DNA of 64,000 nt from M2408 sp046303515. GTDB lineage: Bacteria > Bacteroidota > Bacteroidia > Flavobacteriales_D > Crocinitomicaceae. The number at the start of each line of letters is the position of its first letter. The first letter of the stretch is position 1. The position numbers and the translations under genes are program-made. Positions 48,475 through 56,238 of the stretch are shown piece by piece. Below the pieces are notes generated by a model that ran no database searches, was not told the origin of the DNA, and saw nothing but the letters and a program-made list of their open reading frames with translations. The stretch lies in contig JBKCGI010000226.1 in NCBI GenBank assembly GCA_046303515.1, positions 1-64,000 on the forward strand, given 5' to 3'.

Positions 48475-48498
48475 AGCTCCGTTAACGGGGCTTTTTTT
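48475..48498 (+). terminator. Rho-independent terminator after the THX gene
   Basis: AGCTCCG and CGGGGCT form a seven-base stem (one G-T pair) around TTAA, followed by seven T. It starts seven bases after the stop codon. Confidence 0.9.
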
Positions 48499-48548
48499 AT
48501 ATTATTTTTTTAAGAATTTTAAGTTATTACATTTTATATTATTACCTC

Positions 48549-49616
48549 ATGAAACATAATTTTGGAGCAGGTCCTTGTATTTTACCTCAAGAAGTTTTCA
48601 AGCAAGCCGCAGATGCTGTTTTAGATTTTAATGGATTATCTATTTTAGAAGTTTCTCACCGCCATAAAGATTATGTGGCTGTTATGGATGAGGCTTTGGA
48701 TTTAGTAAAAAAAGCTTTAAATGTGCCAGAAGGTTATTCTGTTGCTTATTTACAAGGTGGAGCTTCGTTAGGGTTCACAATTGTTGCATTAAATATGATG
48801 CGTGCAAATAAAAAAGCAGCTTATATTAACACGGGAACGTGGGCTTCTGGAGCAATCAAAGAAGCTAAAAAAGTTGGTGTTGATGTAAATGTTGTAGCTT
48901 CTTCTGAAGACAAAAACTTTTCTTATATCCCTAAAAATATTATTGTTCCTTCGGATATGGATTTTTTGCATTTTACTTCAAATAACACCATTTATGGTAC
49001 TCAATTTCAAAATTTCCCTAAGTCAGATGCTCCTTTAGTTTGTGATATGTCGTCGGATATTTTTTCAAAAGAAATTAATGTAGCGGATTTTGATTTAATA
49101 TACGCTGGAGCACAGAAAAATCTTGGTCCAGCTGGTGCAACTTTGTATATCGTTAAAGATGATGTTTTAGGAAAGTCAACTTCTCCTTTTATGCCAACTT
49201 ATTTAGATTTGAAACAACATGTTGAGAAAGAGTCAATGATGAATACTCCTCCGGTTTTTTCAGTTTATGTAGCAATGTTGAATTTACGTAATCTATTAGC
49301 AAATGGTGGAGTAAAAGCAAAAGAATTGGAGAACAATGCCAAAGCGGAGTTAATTTATTCTGAATTAGATTCAAATCCGTTATTTTATGGTACTGTGGCA
49401 ACAGAAGACCGTTCTAAAATGAATGTGTGCTTCAAATTGAAAGATGAAGCATTAAACGAAAAATTTGATACGGCTTGGAAAGCCGCTGGAATAGTTGGTT
49501 TACCTGGACATCGTTCAACTGGTGGATACAGAGCTTCTATGTACAATGCCTTACCACTTTCAAGTGTGCAAGTTTTGGTTGATGTAATGAAAGAATTTAC
49601 AAGAGTAAACGGATAG
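48549..49616 (+). CDS. serC: Phosphoserine aminotransferase SerC, 355 aa
   Basis: A PLP-dependent class V aminotransferase that makes 3-phosphoserine (and participates in pyridoxine synthesis). Visible: N-terminal HNFGAGPCILPQEV, QGGASLGFTIVALNM, MSSDIFSKEINVADFDLIYAGAQKNLGPAG with the PLP lysine in QKN, and the C-terminal LPGHRSTGGYRASMYNAL with substrate-binding Arg. Length is normal (about 355-360). It is followed by serA; the two catalyse consecutive steps of serine synthesis. The final phosphatase serB is not nearby. Confidence 0.97.
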   Translation: MKHNFGAGPCILPQEVFKQAADAVLDFNGLSILEVSHRHKDYVAVMDEALDLVKKALNVPEGYSVAYLQGGASLGFTIVALNMMRANKKAAYINTGTWASGAIKEAKKVGVDVNVVASSEDKNFSYIPKNIIVPSDMDFLHFTSNNTIYGTQFQNFPKSDAPLVCDMSSDIFSKEINVADFDLIYAGAQKNLGPAGATLYIVKDDVLGKSTSPFMPTYLDLKQHVEKESMMNTPPVFSVYVAMLNLRNLLANGGVKAKELENNAKAELIYSELDSNPLFYGTVATEDRSKMNVCFKLKDEALNEKFDTAWKAAGIVGLPGHRSTGGYRASMYNALPLSSVQVLVDVMKEFTRVNG

Positions 49617-49743
49617 TTTCGACTGCGCTCAACTACCTTGTTTATTTTTAAAATCGAGAAACTTCTATATTGAGCGGAGTCATGTTGATTGAGCGAAGTC
49701 GTGTTGATTGAGCGGAGTCGTGTTGATTGAGCGGAGTCGAAAT
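49617..49743. repeat. Tandem 19-bp repeat array with inverted 16-bp ends between serC and serA
   Basis: Four TTGAGCGnAGTC units: 49669-49681 (partial), 49682-49700, 49701-49719 and 49720-49738; the full unit is GTGTTGATTGAGCGGAGTC. The array is preceded by TTTCGACTGCGCTCAAC (49617-49633), inverted relative to the last unit and its GAAA, so the whole element has 16-base inverted ends with one mismatch. It begins directly after the serC stop. It is too short and too close to the genes to be a CRISPR array. Confidence 0.75.
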
Positions 49744-49769
49744 CAACATTTAATTATAAAAAAAGAAAA

Positions 49770-50741
49770 ATGAAAATTTTAGCAAACGATGGAATTTCCG
49801 ATGAAGGAAAAAAAGCCTTGGAAAATGCTGGATATATTGTAGTAACGGATAAAGTGAATCAAGAAGATTTGGCAAAAGCAGTAAATGAAGAAAATTATGA
49901 AGTTGTTTTGGTAAGAAGTGCCACAACTGTTCGTAAAGAAGTAATTGATGCTTGTCCAGGTTTGAAATTGATAGGAAGAGGTGGTGTAGGTATGGACAAC
50001 ATTGATGTTGCTTATGCTAGAGAAAATGGTAGAACCGTTATCAATACCCCGGCTTCATCTTCGCAATCAGTTGCAGAATTAGTTATGGGGCAATTATTCT
50101 CAGTTTCTCGTTTTTTACATGATTCATTCAAAAATATAGAGTCTGGTGATTTCAATACCTTAAAGAAAAATTATGCTAAGGGAATTGAGTTACGAGGTAA
50201 AACCTTAGGAATTGTTGGTTTTGGTAGAATCGGACAATCTTTAGCTTCTTATGCTTTAGGATGTGGAATGAATGTTTTAGCTGTAGATCATCATGAGAAA
50301 GATGTTGAAATACCAGTTTTAATTGGGAATGGAACTGAAGTCAAAGTGATTGTAAAAACGACAACTTCTTTGGATTCAATTTTGCCAAATTGTGATTATA
50401 TATCTCTTCATGTTCCTAAACAAGCTGATGGAAGTGCCGTTTTTGCTGAAAAAGAATTTGCTTTGATGAAAAAAGGAGTTCGTTTAGTAAACGCTGCTCG
50501 AGGTGGAGTAATCAATGAAACTGATTTAATAGCCGCTTTAGATTCTGGTAAAGTTGCTTTTGCTGCTTTGGATGTTTTTGAAAACGAACCGAATCCAAAT
50601 AAAGCGTTGTTATCTCATCCTAAAATTGCTTGTACGCCACATATTGGTGCAGCAACTTTGGAAGCGCAAGATCGCATTGGTTTAGAGCTTGCTGATTTAA
50701 TAATTGCAAAATTTGGTGTTTTTAAATCGCAAGAAGCTTAA
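49770..50741 (+). CDS. serA: D-3-phosphoglycerate dehydrogenase-like (SerA), short form without ACT domain, 323 aa
   Basis: A D-isomer 2-hydroxyacid dehydrogenase: NAD-binding GIVGFGRIGQSLA, catalytic Arg in NAARGGVINETDL, Glu in DVFENEPNPN and His in CTPHIGAAT. N-terminal catalytic-domain motifs include LIGRGGVGMDNIDV. At 323 residues it has no C-terminal ACT regulatory domain, so serine feedback through ACT is not expected. Position after serC identifies it as the SerA of this organism with good probability. Confidence 0.93.
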   Translation: MKILANDGISDEGKKALENAGYIVVTDKVNQEDLAKAVNEENYEVVLVRSATTVRKEVIDACPGLKLIGRGGVGMDNIDVAYARENGRTVINTPASSSQSVAELVMGQLFSVSRFLHDSFKNIESGDFNTLKKNYAKGIELRGKTLGIVGFGRIGQSLASYALGCGMNVLAVDHHEKDVEIPVLIGNGTEVKVIVKTTTSLDSILPNCDYISLHVPKQADGSAVFAEKEFALMKKGVRLVNAARGGVINETDLIAALDSGKVAFAALDVFENEPNPNKALLSHPKIACTPHIGAATLEAQDRIGLELADLIIAKFGVFKSQEA

Positions 50742-50761
50742 ATTTTAAAATAAAAAATATG

Positions 50762-50799
50762 AGAAAAGTTATCCTAATTCGGGATGACTTTTCTGTTTT
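50762..50799 (+). terminator. Hairpin after serA
   Basis: AGAAAAGTTATCC (50762-50774) and GGATGACTTTTCT (50782-50794) form a 13-base stem with one G-T pair around a seven-base loop, followed by GTTTTA. Likely terminator of the serC-serA unit. Confidence 0.75.
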
Positions 50800-50813
50800 A
50801 ACTAATCGTTTTT

Positions 50814-51455
50814 ATGGAATTTATTGACTCAAAATTAGATGAATACGTTTGTGAACATACTTCGCAAGAATCTGATTTATTGAAAGAACTCAATAGGGAA
50901 ACGTACGTGAAGATTTTGCAACCTCGCATGTTGAGTGGACATTTTCAAGGGAGGTTATTGAGTATGTTGTCCAAAATGATCCAGCCAAAACGAATTTTAG
51001 AAATTGGAACTTATACAGGTTATTCAGCCTTGTGTTTGGCTGAAGGACTAACTGAAAAAGGTAAGTTGACGACCATTGATATCAATGAAGAATTAGAAGA
51101 TTTTACACGTTCTTATTTTGAAAAATCTATTTATAAAAACAATATTGATTATGTAATTGGTGATGCCATGGAGTTTATTCCGCAAATGGATGAACAATTT
51201 GATTTGGTTTTTATTGATGCTGACAAATCGAATTATTTAAATTACTATCACCTTGTTTTTGATAAAGTAAAATCTGGAGGTTATATTTTTACAGACAATG
51301 TGCTTTGGTCCGGAAAAGTGATTGAAGAAGTAAAAATAAACGACAAGGATACACCAGTGATTTTAGATTTTAATAACTTTGTAAAAAATGATCCACGTGT
51401 GGAAACAATTTTGTTACCAATCAGAGATGGAATCATGTTGACTCGTAAAAAATGA
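50814..51455 (+). CDS. O-methyltransferase family 3 (caffeoyl-CoA/catechol O-methyltransferase-like), 213 aa
   Basis: A SAM-dependent Rossmann-fold enzyme: ILEIGTYTGYSALCLAEGL (motif I), GKLTTIDINEE (post I), DLVFIDADKSNYLNYY (metal-binding Asp region) and GGYIFTDNVLWSGKV. These are the family-3 O-methyltransferase motifs, which use a divalent cation and act on catechol-like substrates. The physiological substrate is unknown. It overlaps the MscS gene by four bases (ATGA) and is the first gene of a run of tightly coupled genes. Confidence 0.92.
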   Translation: MEFIDSKLDEYVCEHTSQESDLLKELNRETYVKILQPRMLSGHFQGRLLSMLSKMIQPKRILEIGTYTGYSALCLAEGLTEKGKLTTIDINEELEDFTRSYFEKSIYKNNIDYVIGDAMEFIPQMDEQFDLVFIDADKSNYLNYYHLVFDKVKSGGYIFTDNVLWSGKVIEEVKINDKDTPVILDFNNFVKNDPRVETILLPIRDGIMLTRKK

Positions 51456-52255
51456 AAAAATTAGAAGAACTTTTTGGAATAAATTACCAACAATTAAATC
51501 AATTGTTGATTAAAATTGGGACGAATATTTTAATCGCTGCTATAATTTTTGTGGTGGGTTTTTGGTTGGCAAAAGTAGCTTCAAGAACGGTACGTAAAAT
51601 ACTAACAAAAAGTAACACCGATATTGGTTTAATAACCTTCTTAACTAGTTTAACTTCAATTTCCTTAAAAGCTTTGGTTGTTGTGACAGGAATTACACAA
51701 CTAGGAATTCAAATGACGTCATTTGTCGCTATTTTAGGTGCTGCAGGTTTGGCAGTCGGTATGGCTTTTTCTGGTACACTTTCAAATTTTGCTGGTGGAA
51801 TAATGATATTGGCTTTTAAGCCTTTTAAAGTTGGAGATACAATCAAGGCGCTAAATGAAGTTGGAACAGTGAAAGAAATCTTAATTTTTAACACCTATTT
51901 GCATACTTCTGATAATAAGGTTGTTATTCTTCCAAATGGTCCCGTAGCAAATGGTCAAGTTATCAATTATACAAGAGAAGAAAAACGCCGTGTAGATGTT
52001 GTTTTCAGATTAAACAATGGTACAAATTTAGAATTGGCAAAGGAGGTAATATTAGCTTATATTAAATCTGAAAAAAGAATTTTACAAAATCCAAAACCTG
52101 TAATTGGAGTTTCTCTGGTAACCCATGAAAGTATTGATTTAACTGTAAATGTCTGGGCTAAAACTGCGGACAATACTGATGTTTTACATGCCATGAATGA
52201 ACATGTTTATTTGAAATTTCAGGAAAAAGACATCAACGGATCTCATTTAGTATGA
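51452..52255 (+). CDS. MscS family mechanosensitive channel, 267 aa
   Basis: Three N-terminal transmembrane helices (about residues 20-42, 63-82, 87-115). The third is the glycine/alanine-rich pore helix LGAAGLAVGMAFSGTLSNFAGGIMIL. Then comes the beta-domain with FKVGDTIKALNEVGTVKEI and ILPNGPVANGQVINYTR, typical MscS segments, and the alpha/beta C-terminal domain. Small-conductance mechanosensitive channels release solutes on osmotic downshock. Start and stop both overlap neighbours by four bases. Confidence 0.95.
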   Translation: MKKLEELFGINYQQLNQLLIKIGTNILIAAIIFVVGFWLAKVASRTVRKILTKSNTDIGLITFLTSLTSISLKALVVVTGITQLGIQMTSFVAILGAAGLAVGMAFSGTLSNFAGGIMILAFKPFKVGDTIKALNEVGTVKEILIFNTYLHTSDNKVVILPNGPVANGQVINYTREEKRRVDVVFRLNNGTNLELAKEVILAYIKSEKRILQNPKPVIGVSLVTHESIDLTVNVWAKTADNTDVLHAMNEHVYLKFQEKDINGSHLV

Positions 52256-52689
52256 TACATTATTTAAATTCTCATTACTTAATACAGAAATACAACGAAT
52301 CCAATCAATTTGGTGATTTGTTAGGTATTGATTTTCTTATTTTAGAAAAAGGAGTTGTAGAGTATAAAGTAAAAATATCATCTAATTTGTTAGCAACCCA
52401 AATTGCTGCACATGGTGGATTAATAGCAACTTTGTGCGACGGCGCATTAGGAATTGCCACTTTATCCTGCGTTGTAGAAGATGATAAAGTTGTGGCCACG
52501 GTCGAAATGAATATCAAATATTTGAAACCAGTTTTATTAAATGATGAGCTTGTTGCGAAAGCAGAAGTTATTCAAGCGGGTAGGAGGTTGCTTTTTTCAG
52601 AATGTAAAGTATACAACCAGAGAAATGAAATCATTGCTTCCGCTTCTGGTACCTTTAATGCTTATCCTAAAGAAAAAGCAGGATATTAG
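52252..52689 (+). CDS. PaaI-family hotdog thioesterase, 145 aa
   Basis: A single hotdog domain with the PaaI signature region HGGLIATLCDGALGIATLS and the strand pair VATVEMNIKYLKPV and AKAEVIQAGRRLLFSECKVYN. It hydrolyses acyl-CoA or aryl-CoA thioesters in family members. It overlaps the MscS gene by four bases. Substrate unknown. Confidence 0.92.
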   Translation: MIHYLNSHYLIQKYNESNQFGDLLGIDFLILEKGVVEYKVKISSNLLATQIAAHGGLIATLCDGALGIATLSCVVEDDKVVATVEMNIKYLKPVLLNDELVAKAEVIQAGRRLLFSECKVYNQRNEIIASASGTFNAYPKEKAGY

Positions 52690-52730
52690 AATTTAGTCCC
52701 AAAACTCAAATTTTAATACATTTTTCTTAG

Positions 52731-52738
52731 TATTTTTG
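52731..52738 (+). promoter_or_regulatory. Promoter -7 box for the nitronate monooxygenase gene
   Basis: A perfect TATTTTTG, 19 bases before the ATG, suggesting a second transcription start within this gene run. Confidence 0.4.
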
Positions 52739-52757
52739 TTGAATCAATATTTTTACA

Positions 52758-53705
52758 ATGAGTAATCGCATTACAGATTTATTTCAAATAAAATATCCAA
52801 TCATTCAAGCAGGAATGATTTGGTGTTCAGGTTGGGAATTGGCAAGTGCAGTTTCAAACGCTGGTGGATTGGGAATCATCGGTTCAGGTTCGATGTATCC
52901 GCATATTTTAGACGAACACATAACAAAGTGTAAAGCAGCAACGAATAAACCTTTTGGTGTTAATTTACCAATGCTTTACCCAGATATTGAAAAACATGTT
53001 GAGACAATTATAAAGCATAAGGTTCCAATAGTTTTTACTTCGGCAGGAAATCCTAAAACATGGACAAAATATTTGCAAGAAAAAGGAATTATTGTTGTTC
53101 ATGTTGTTTCAAGTGTTAAATTTGCTTTAAAAGCCCAAGAAGCTGGAGTAGATGCAGTTGTTGCAGAAGGTTTTGAAGCTGGTGGGCATAATGGAAGAGA
53201 CGAAACAACTACATTGTGTTTAATTCCGATGGTGGCGAAAGAAATTAAAATTCCTTTGATTGCAGCTGGTGGAATTGCAACTGGAAGAGGAATGCTAGCA
53301 GCAATGAATTTGGGAGCAGATGCAGTTCAAATTGGAAGTCGTTTTGTAACCTCAACTGAATCTAGTGCGCATCAAAATTTCAAGGAAAAAGTTTTAAATT
53401 CCAATGAAGGTGATACTTTGTTAACTTTAAAAGAATTAACACCTGTACGCTTACTTAGAAACCCATTTTTCGACAAGGTCTCTGAAGCCTATAAAAATGA
53501 TGCTACTACTGAAGAGTTGAATAAACTTTTAGGTAGAGGTAGAGCAAAAAAAGGTATGTTTGAAGGAGATATGGAAGAAGGAGAATTAGAAATTGGTCAA
53601 ATAGCTGGAATCATAGATGAAATCAAACCTGCCAAAGAAATTGTAGAGGAAATTATTACTGAATTTAGACAAGCATTAAACGAACAAGAAAAATTTAATT
53701 TTTAA
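52758..53705 (+). CDS. Nitronate monooxygenase family FMN-dependent TIM-barrel enzyme, 315 aa
   Basis: Motifs of the NMO/2-nitropropane dioxygenase family: YPIIQAGMIWCSGWELASAVSNAGGLGIIGSG at the N-terminus, VVAEGFEAGGHNGRDETTTL with the conserved AEG-EAGGH stretch, PLIAAGGIATGRGM and GADAVQIGSRFVTSTESSAH, and FMN phosphate-binding loops. Some family members are enoyl-ACP reductases (FabK-like), so that alternative remains. The adjacent M16 gene starts one base after the stop. Confidence 0.92.
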   Translation: MSNRITDLFQIKYPIIQAGMIWCSGWELASAVSNAGGLGIIGSGSMYPHILDEHITKCKAATNKPFGVNLPMLYPDIEKHVETIIKHKVPIVFTSAGNPKTWTKYLQEKGIIVVHVVSSVKFALKAQEAGVDAVVAEGFEAGGHNGRDETTTLCLIPMVAKEIKIPLIAAGGIATGRGMLAAMNLGADAVQIGSRFVTSTESSAHQNFKEKVLNSNEGDTLLTLKELTPVRLLRNPFFDKVSEAYKNDATTEELNKLLGRGRAKKGMFEGDMEEGELEIGQIAGIIDEIKPAKEIVEEIITEFRQALNEQEKFNF

Positions 53706-54950
53706 ATGGTAAATTTTGAACGCTTCACTTTAGAAAACGGACTTCGTGTGCTTTTTCACAAAGATGAAACAACGCCAATGGCAGTTGTAAACACCTTATA
53801 CGATGTGGGTGCTCGTGATGAAAATGCAGATAAAACAGGTTTTGCACATCTTTTTGAGCACTTGATGTTTGGCGGATCAGTGAATATTCCTGATTTTGAT
53901 ATGCCTTTACAGCGCGCTGGTGGTGAATCAAATGCCTTTACTTCAAATGATATAACAAATTATTACGACATTCTTCCTGCGCATAATATTGAAACAGCTT
54001 TGTGGTTGGAATCAGACAGAATGTTGTCTTTAGCTTTTACTACCAAAAGTTTGGAAACACAAAGAAGTGTTGTAATTGAAGAATTTAAGCAACGCTATTT
54101 GAATCAACCTTATGGCGATGTTTGGTTGAATTTGCGACCTTTGGCATACAAGAAACATGCTTATCAGTGGGCAACTATTGGAAAAGAGTTGAAGCATATT
54201 GAAGATGCAACAATGGAAGATGTGAAAGCGTTTTTTGCAAAATATTATTGTCCGGCAAATGCAATTTTATGTATCGCAGGAAATTTCGAACTAGAAGAGG
54301 TTAAATCCCTAGTGAACAAATGGTATGGCGATATTCCTTCAGGAGAAAAACATGCTAGAAATTTAGTTCAGGAACCTAAACAAAGTGAATATAGAGAGCA
54401 AATTTTGGAAAGAGATGTTCCTTCTGATGCTTTTTATTATGCTTTCAAAATGCCTGAAAGATTATCAAATGATTACAGTATTTGCGATATTATTTCTGAT
54501 GCTTTAGGAGGAGATAAGTCTTCTCGATTATATAATGAAATTCAGAAAAAACAAAAGTTAGTTACAGAGATATCAGCTTATATTTTAGGTTCCATTGACG
54601 CTGGTTTATTTGTAGTTTCAGGCAAAATAGCTCCAAATAAATCTTTTGATGAATTAGAATCTGCACTTTGGAAAGAATTAGCTAAAGTAAACGAAACGAA
54701 TATTCCAGAGAAAGAATTAACTCGTTTAAAAAATAAAATTCAAACAGCAAGAGAATTTCAAGAACAAGGATTACTCAATCGCGCGATGAATCTAAGTTTT
54801 TACGAATTGTTGGGGGATGCTGATAAAATTAACCACGAATTTGAATCTTATTCTAAAATTCATTCAGATGATTTCAAAAGGGTTGCGCAAAATTTATTTA
54901 GAAAAGAAAATTGTTCCGTTTTAAAAGTTAAATCTACAACAAATGCTTGA
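53706..54950 (+). CDS. M16 family zinc metallopeptidase, catalytic subunit, 414 aa
   Basis: The inverted zinc motif HLFEH (His48, Glu51, His52) and the third ligand Glu in RSVVIEEF (about 125-126) are present, so this subunit should be catalytically competent. The N-terminal LENGLRVLFHKDETTPMAVV and C-terminal halves follow the M16B (mitochondrial-processing-peptidase-like) fold. No obvious signal peptide; in Bacteroidota such pairs may act in the cytoplasm or periplasm on small peptides. It overlaps the non-catalytic partner gene by eight bases. Confidence 0.95.
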   Translation: MVNFERFTLENGLRVLFHKDETTPMAVVNTLYDVGARDENADKTGFAHLFEHLMFGGSVNIPDFDMPLQRAGGESNAFTSNDITNYYDILPAHNIETALWLESDRMLSLAFTTKSLETQRSVVIEEFKQRYLNQPYGDVWLNLRPLAYKKHAYQWATIGKELKHIEDATMEDVKAFFAKYYCPANAILCIAGNFELEEVKSLVNKWYGDIPSGEKHARNLVQEPKQSEYREQILERDVPSDAFYYAFKMPERLSNDYSICDIISDALGGDKSSRLYNEIQKKQKLVTEISAYILGSIDAGLFVVSGKIAPNKSFDELESALWKELAKVNETNIPEKELTRLKNKIQTAREFQEQGLLNRAMNLSFYELLGDADKINHEFESYSKIHSDDFKRVAQNLFRKENCSVLKVKSTTNA

Positions 54951-56211
54951 TCGTAAAGAAAGTCCTGAATTACAAGAAATTCATAACATACATTTTGTTG
55001 AGCCAATTCAACGAGATTTAACTCAAAATACATCTCTTTTCCTTATGGATAAGGTGAAAGATGATACTGTACGTATTGAATTTCACTTTAATGCAGGGCA
55101 AATAAGTGGAAAAAGAAATATGGCAACTTTTGTCTCCGCTCTTTTACTTTCGGGAACAAAAGATAAAACAAGTGAACAAATTCACGAAGAATTAGATTCT
55201 TTGGGTGCTTATATTGATCAAGAAATTTCAATGGAAAGTGCCTTTGTGAACTTATATTGTTTGCGACAAAATGTTTTGCAAGCCTTTGAATTGTTAATTT
55301 CTGCATTAGAGAATGTTTCATTTGAGGAGCACGAAATAGAAGAAATGCTCCAAGTGAAAAAGCAGCGCTATTTGGTTTCATTAGAAAAAGTAAGTTTTTT
55401 AGCGCGAAAATCATTCCAAAAATATTTCTTTTCAAATTTGGGATCATATTCTCGTCAGTTAGAACTTGAAGATTTTGATTCAGTTAATCGTCAGGATTTA
55501 ATTGATTTTCACAAAGAATTTTATTTAAAAGGTCTGCGTAAAATAGTTGTTGTAAGTAATTTGCAGGACGAAGTTGTCTCTGCAATTAGTGAACGATTAA
55601 AATCATGGTCACAAGCCAGTATTTCTGTTTTTGAAGGAAAATTAGAACATCAAAAAGGAAGTTTCCATGTCGAGAAAAAAGGTGCCATTCAAACTGCCAT
55701 TCGCTTAGGAATTCCCTTGTTTAATAAAAAACATGAGGACTATGTGAAGTTTCAAGTGCTTCAAACCATTTTAGGTGATTATTTTGGAAGTCGTTTGATG
55801 TCTAATATTCGAGAGGATAAAGGTTACACCTATGGTATCGGTTGTGGCTTGGTTGAATTGAAAGAAACTGGGTATTTTGTTATTGCAACTGAAGTTGGCA
55901 AGGATGTTTGTGATGCAACAATAAATGAAATAAAATACGAAATCGAACGTTTAAGAACTGAATTAGTTCCTCACGATGAGTTAAGTTTGGTGAAAAATTA
56001 TTTATTAGGACAATTGTTGAAAAGTGCCGATGGACCTAACGCTATGATGGATTTATTTTTAGGTGTTAGGCAACATCAAATGACATTAGATTTTTATAAC
56101 GAGTACATTGAAAAAATTAAAGCAGTTACGTCTGAAGAATTAGTGGAGATTGCTGTTAAATATTTAGTGTTTGATAATTTCACCTTGGTAACAGCTGGAG
56201 AGCGCAACTAA
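54943..56211 (+). CDS. M16 family peptidase, non-catalytic partner subunit, 422 aa
   Basis: The same M16 fold but without HxxEH: the corresponding region reads VSALLLSGTKDKTSEQIHEEL. The conserved C-terminal Arg/Tyr-containing loop is retained (YFGSRLMSNIREDKGYTYGIG). This matches the paired arrangement of M16B enzymes in which one subunit supplies zinc and the other supplies substrate-binding residues. Gene overlap with the catalytic subunit suggests stoichiometric co-translation of a heterodimer. Confidence 0.93.
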   Translation: MLDRKESPELQEIHNIHFVEPIQRDLTQNTSLFLMDKVKDDTVRIEFHFNAGQISGKRNMATFVSALLLSGTKDKTSEQIHEELDSLGAYIDQEISMESAFVNLYCLRQNVLQAFELLISALENVSFEEHEIEEMLQVKKQRYLVSLEKVSFLARKSFQKYFFSNLGSYSRQLELEDFDSVNRQDLIDFHKEFYLKGLRKIVVVSNLQDEVVSAISERLKSWSQASISVFEGKLEHQKGSFHVEKKGAIQTAIRLGIPLFNKKHEDYVKFQVLQTILGDYFGSRLMSNIREDKGYTYGIGCGLVELKETGYFVIATEVGKDVCDATINEIKYEIERLRTELVPHDELSLVKNYLLGQLLKSADGPNAMMDLFLGVRQHQMTLDFYNEYIEKIKAVTSEELVEIAVKYLVFDNFTLVTAGERN

Positions 56212-56238
56212 TTCTGCTTATTTACGTTATAATTTTAA

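Noticed and set aside
49669..49738. Repeat array considered as a CRISPR
   Set aside because: Units are directly adjacent with no spacers, only about four copies, and no cas genes nearby.
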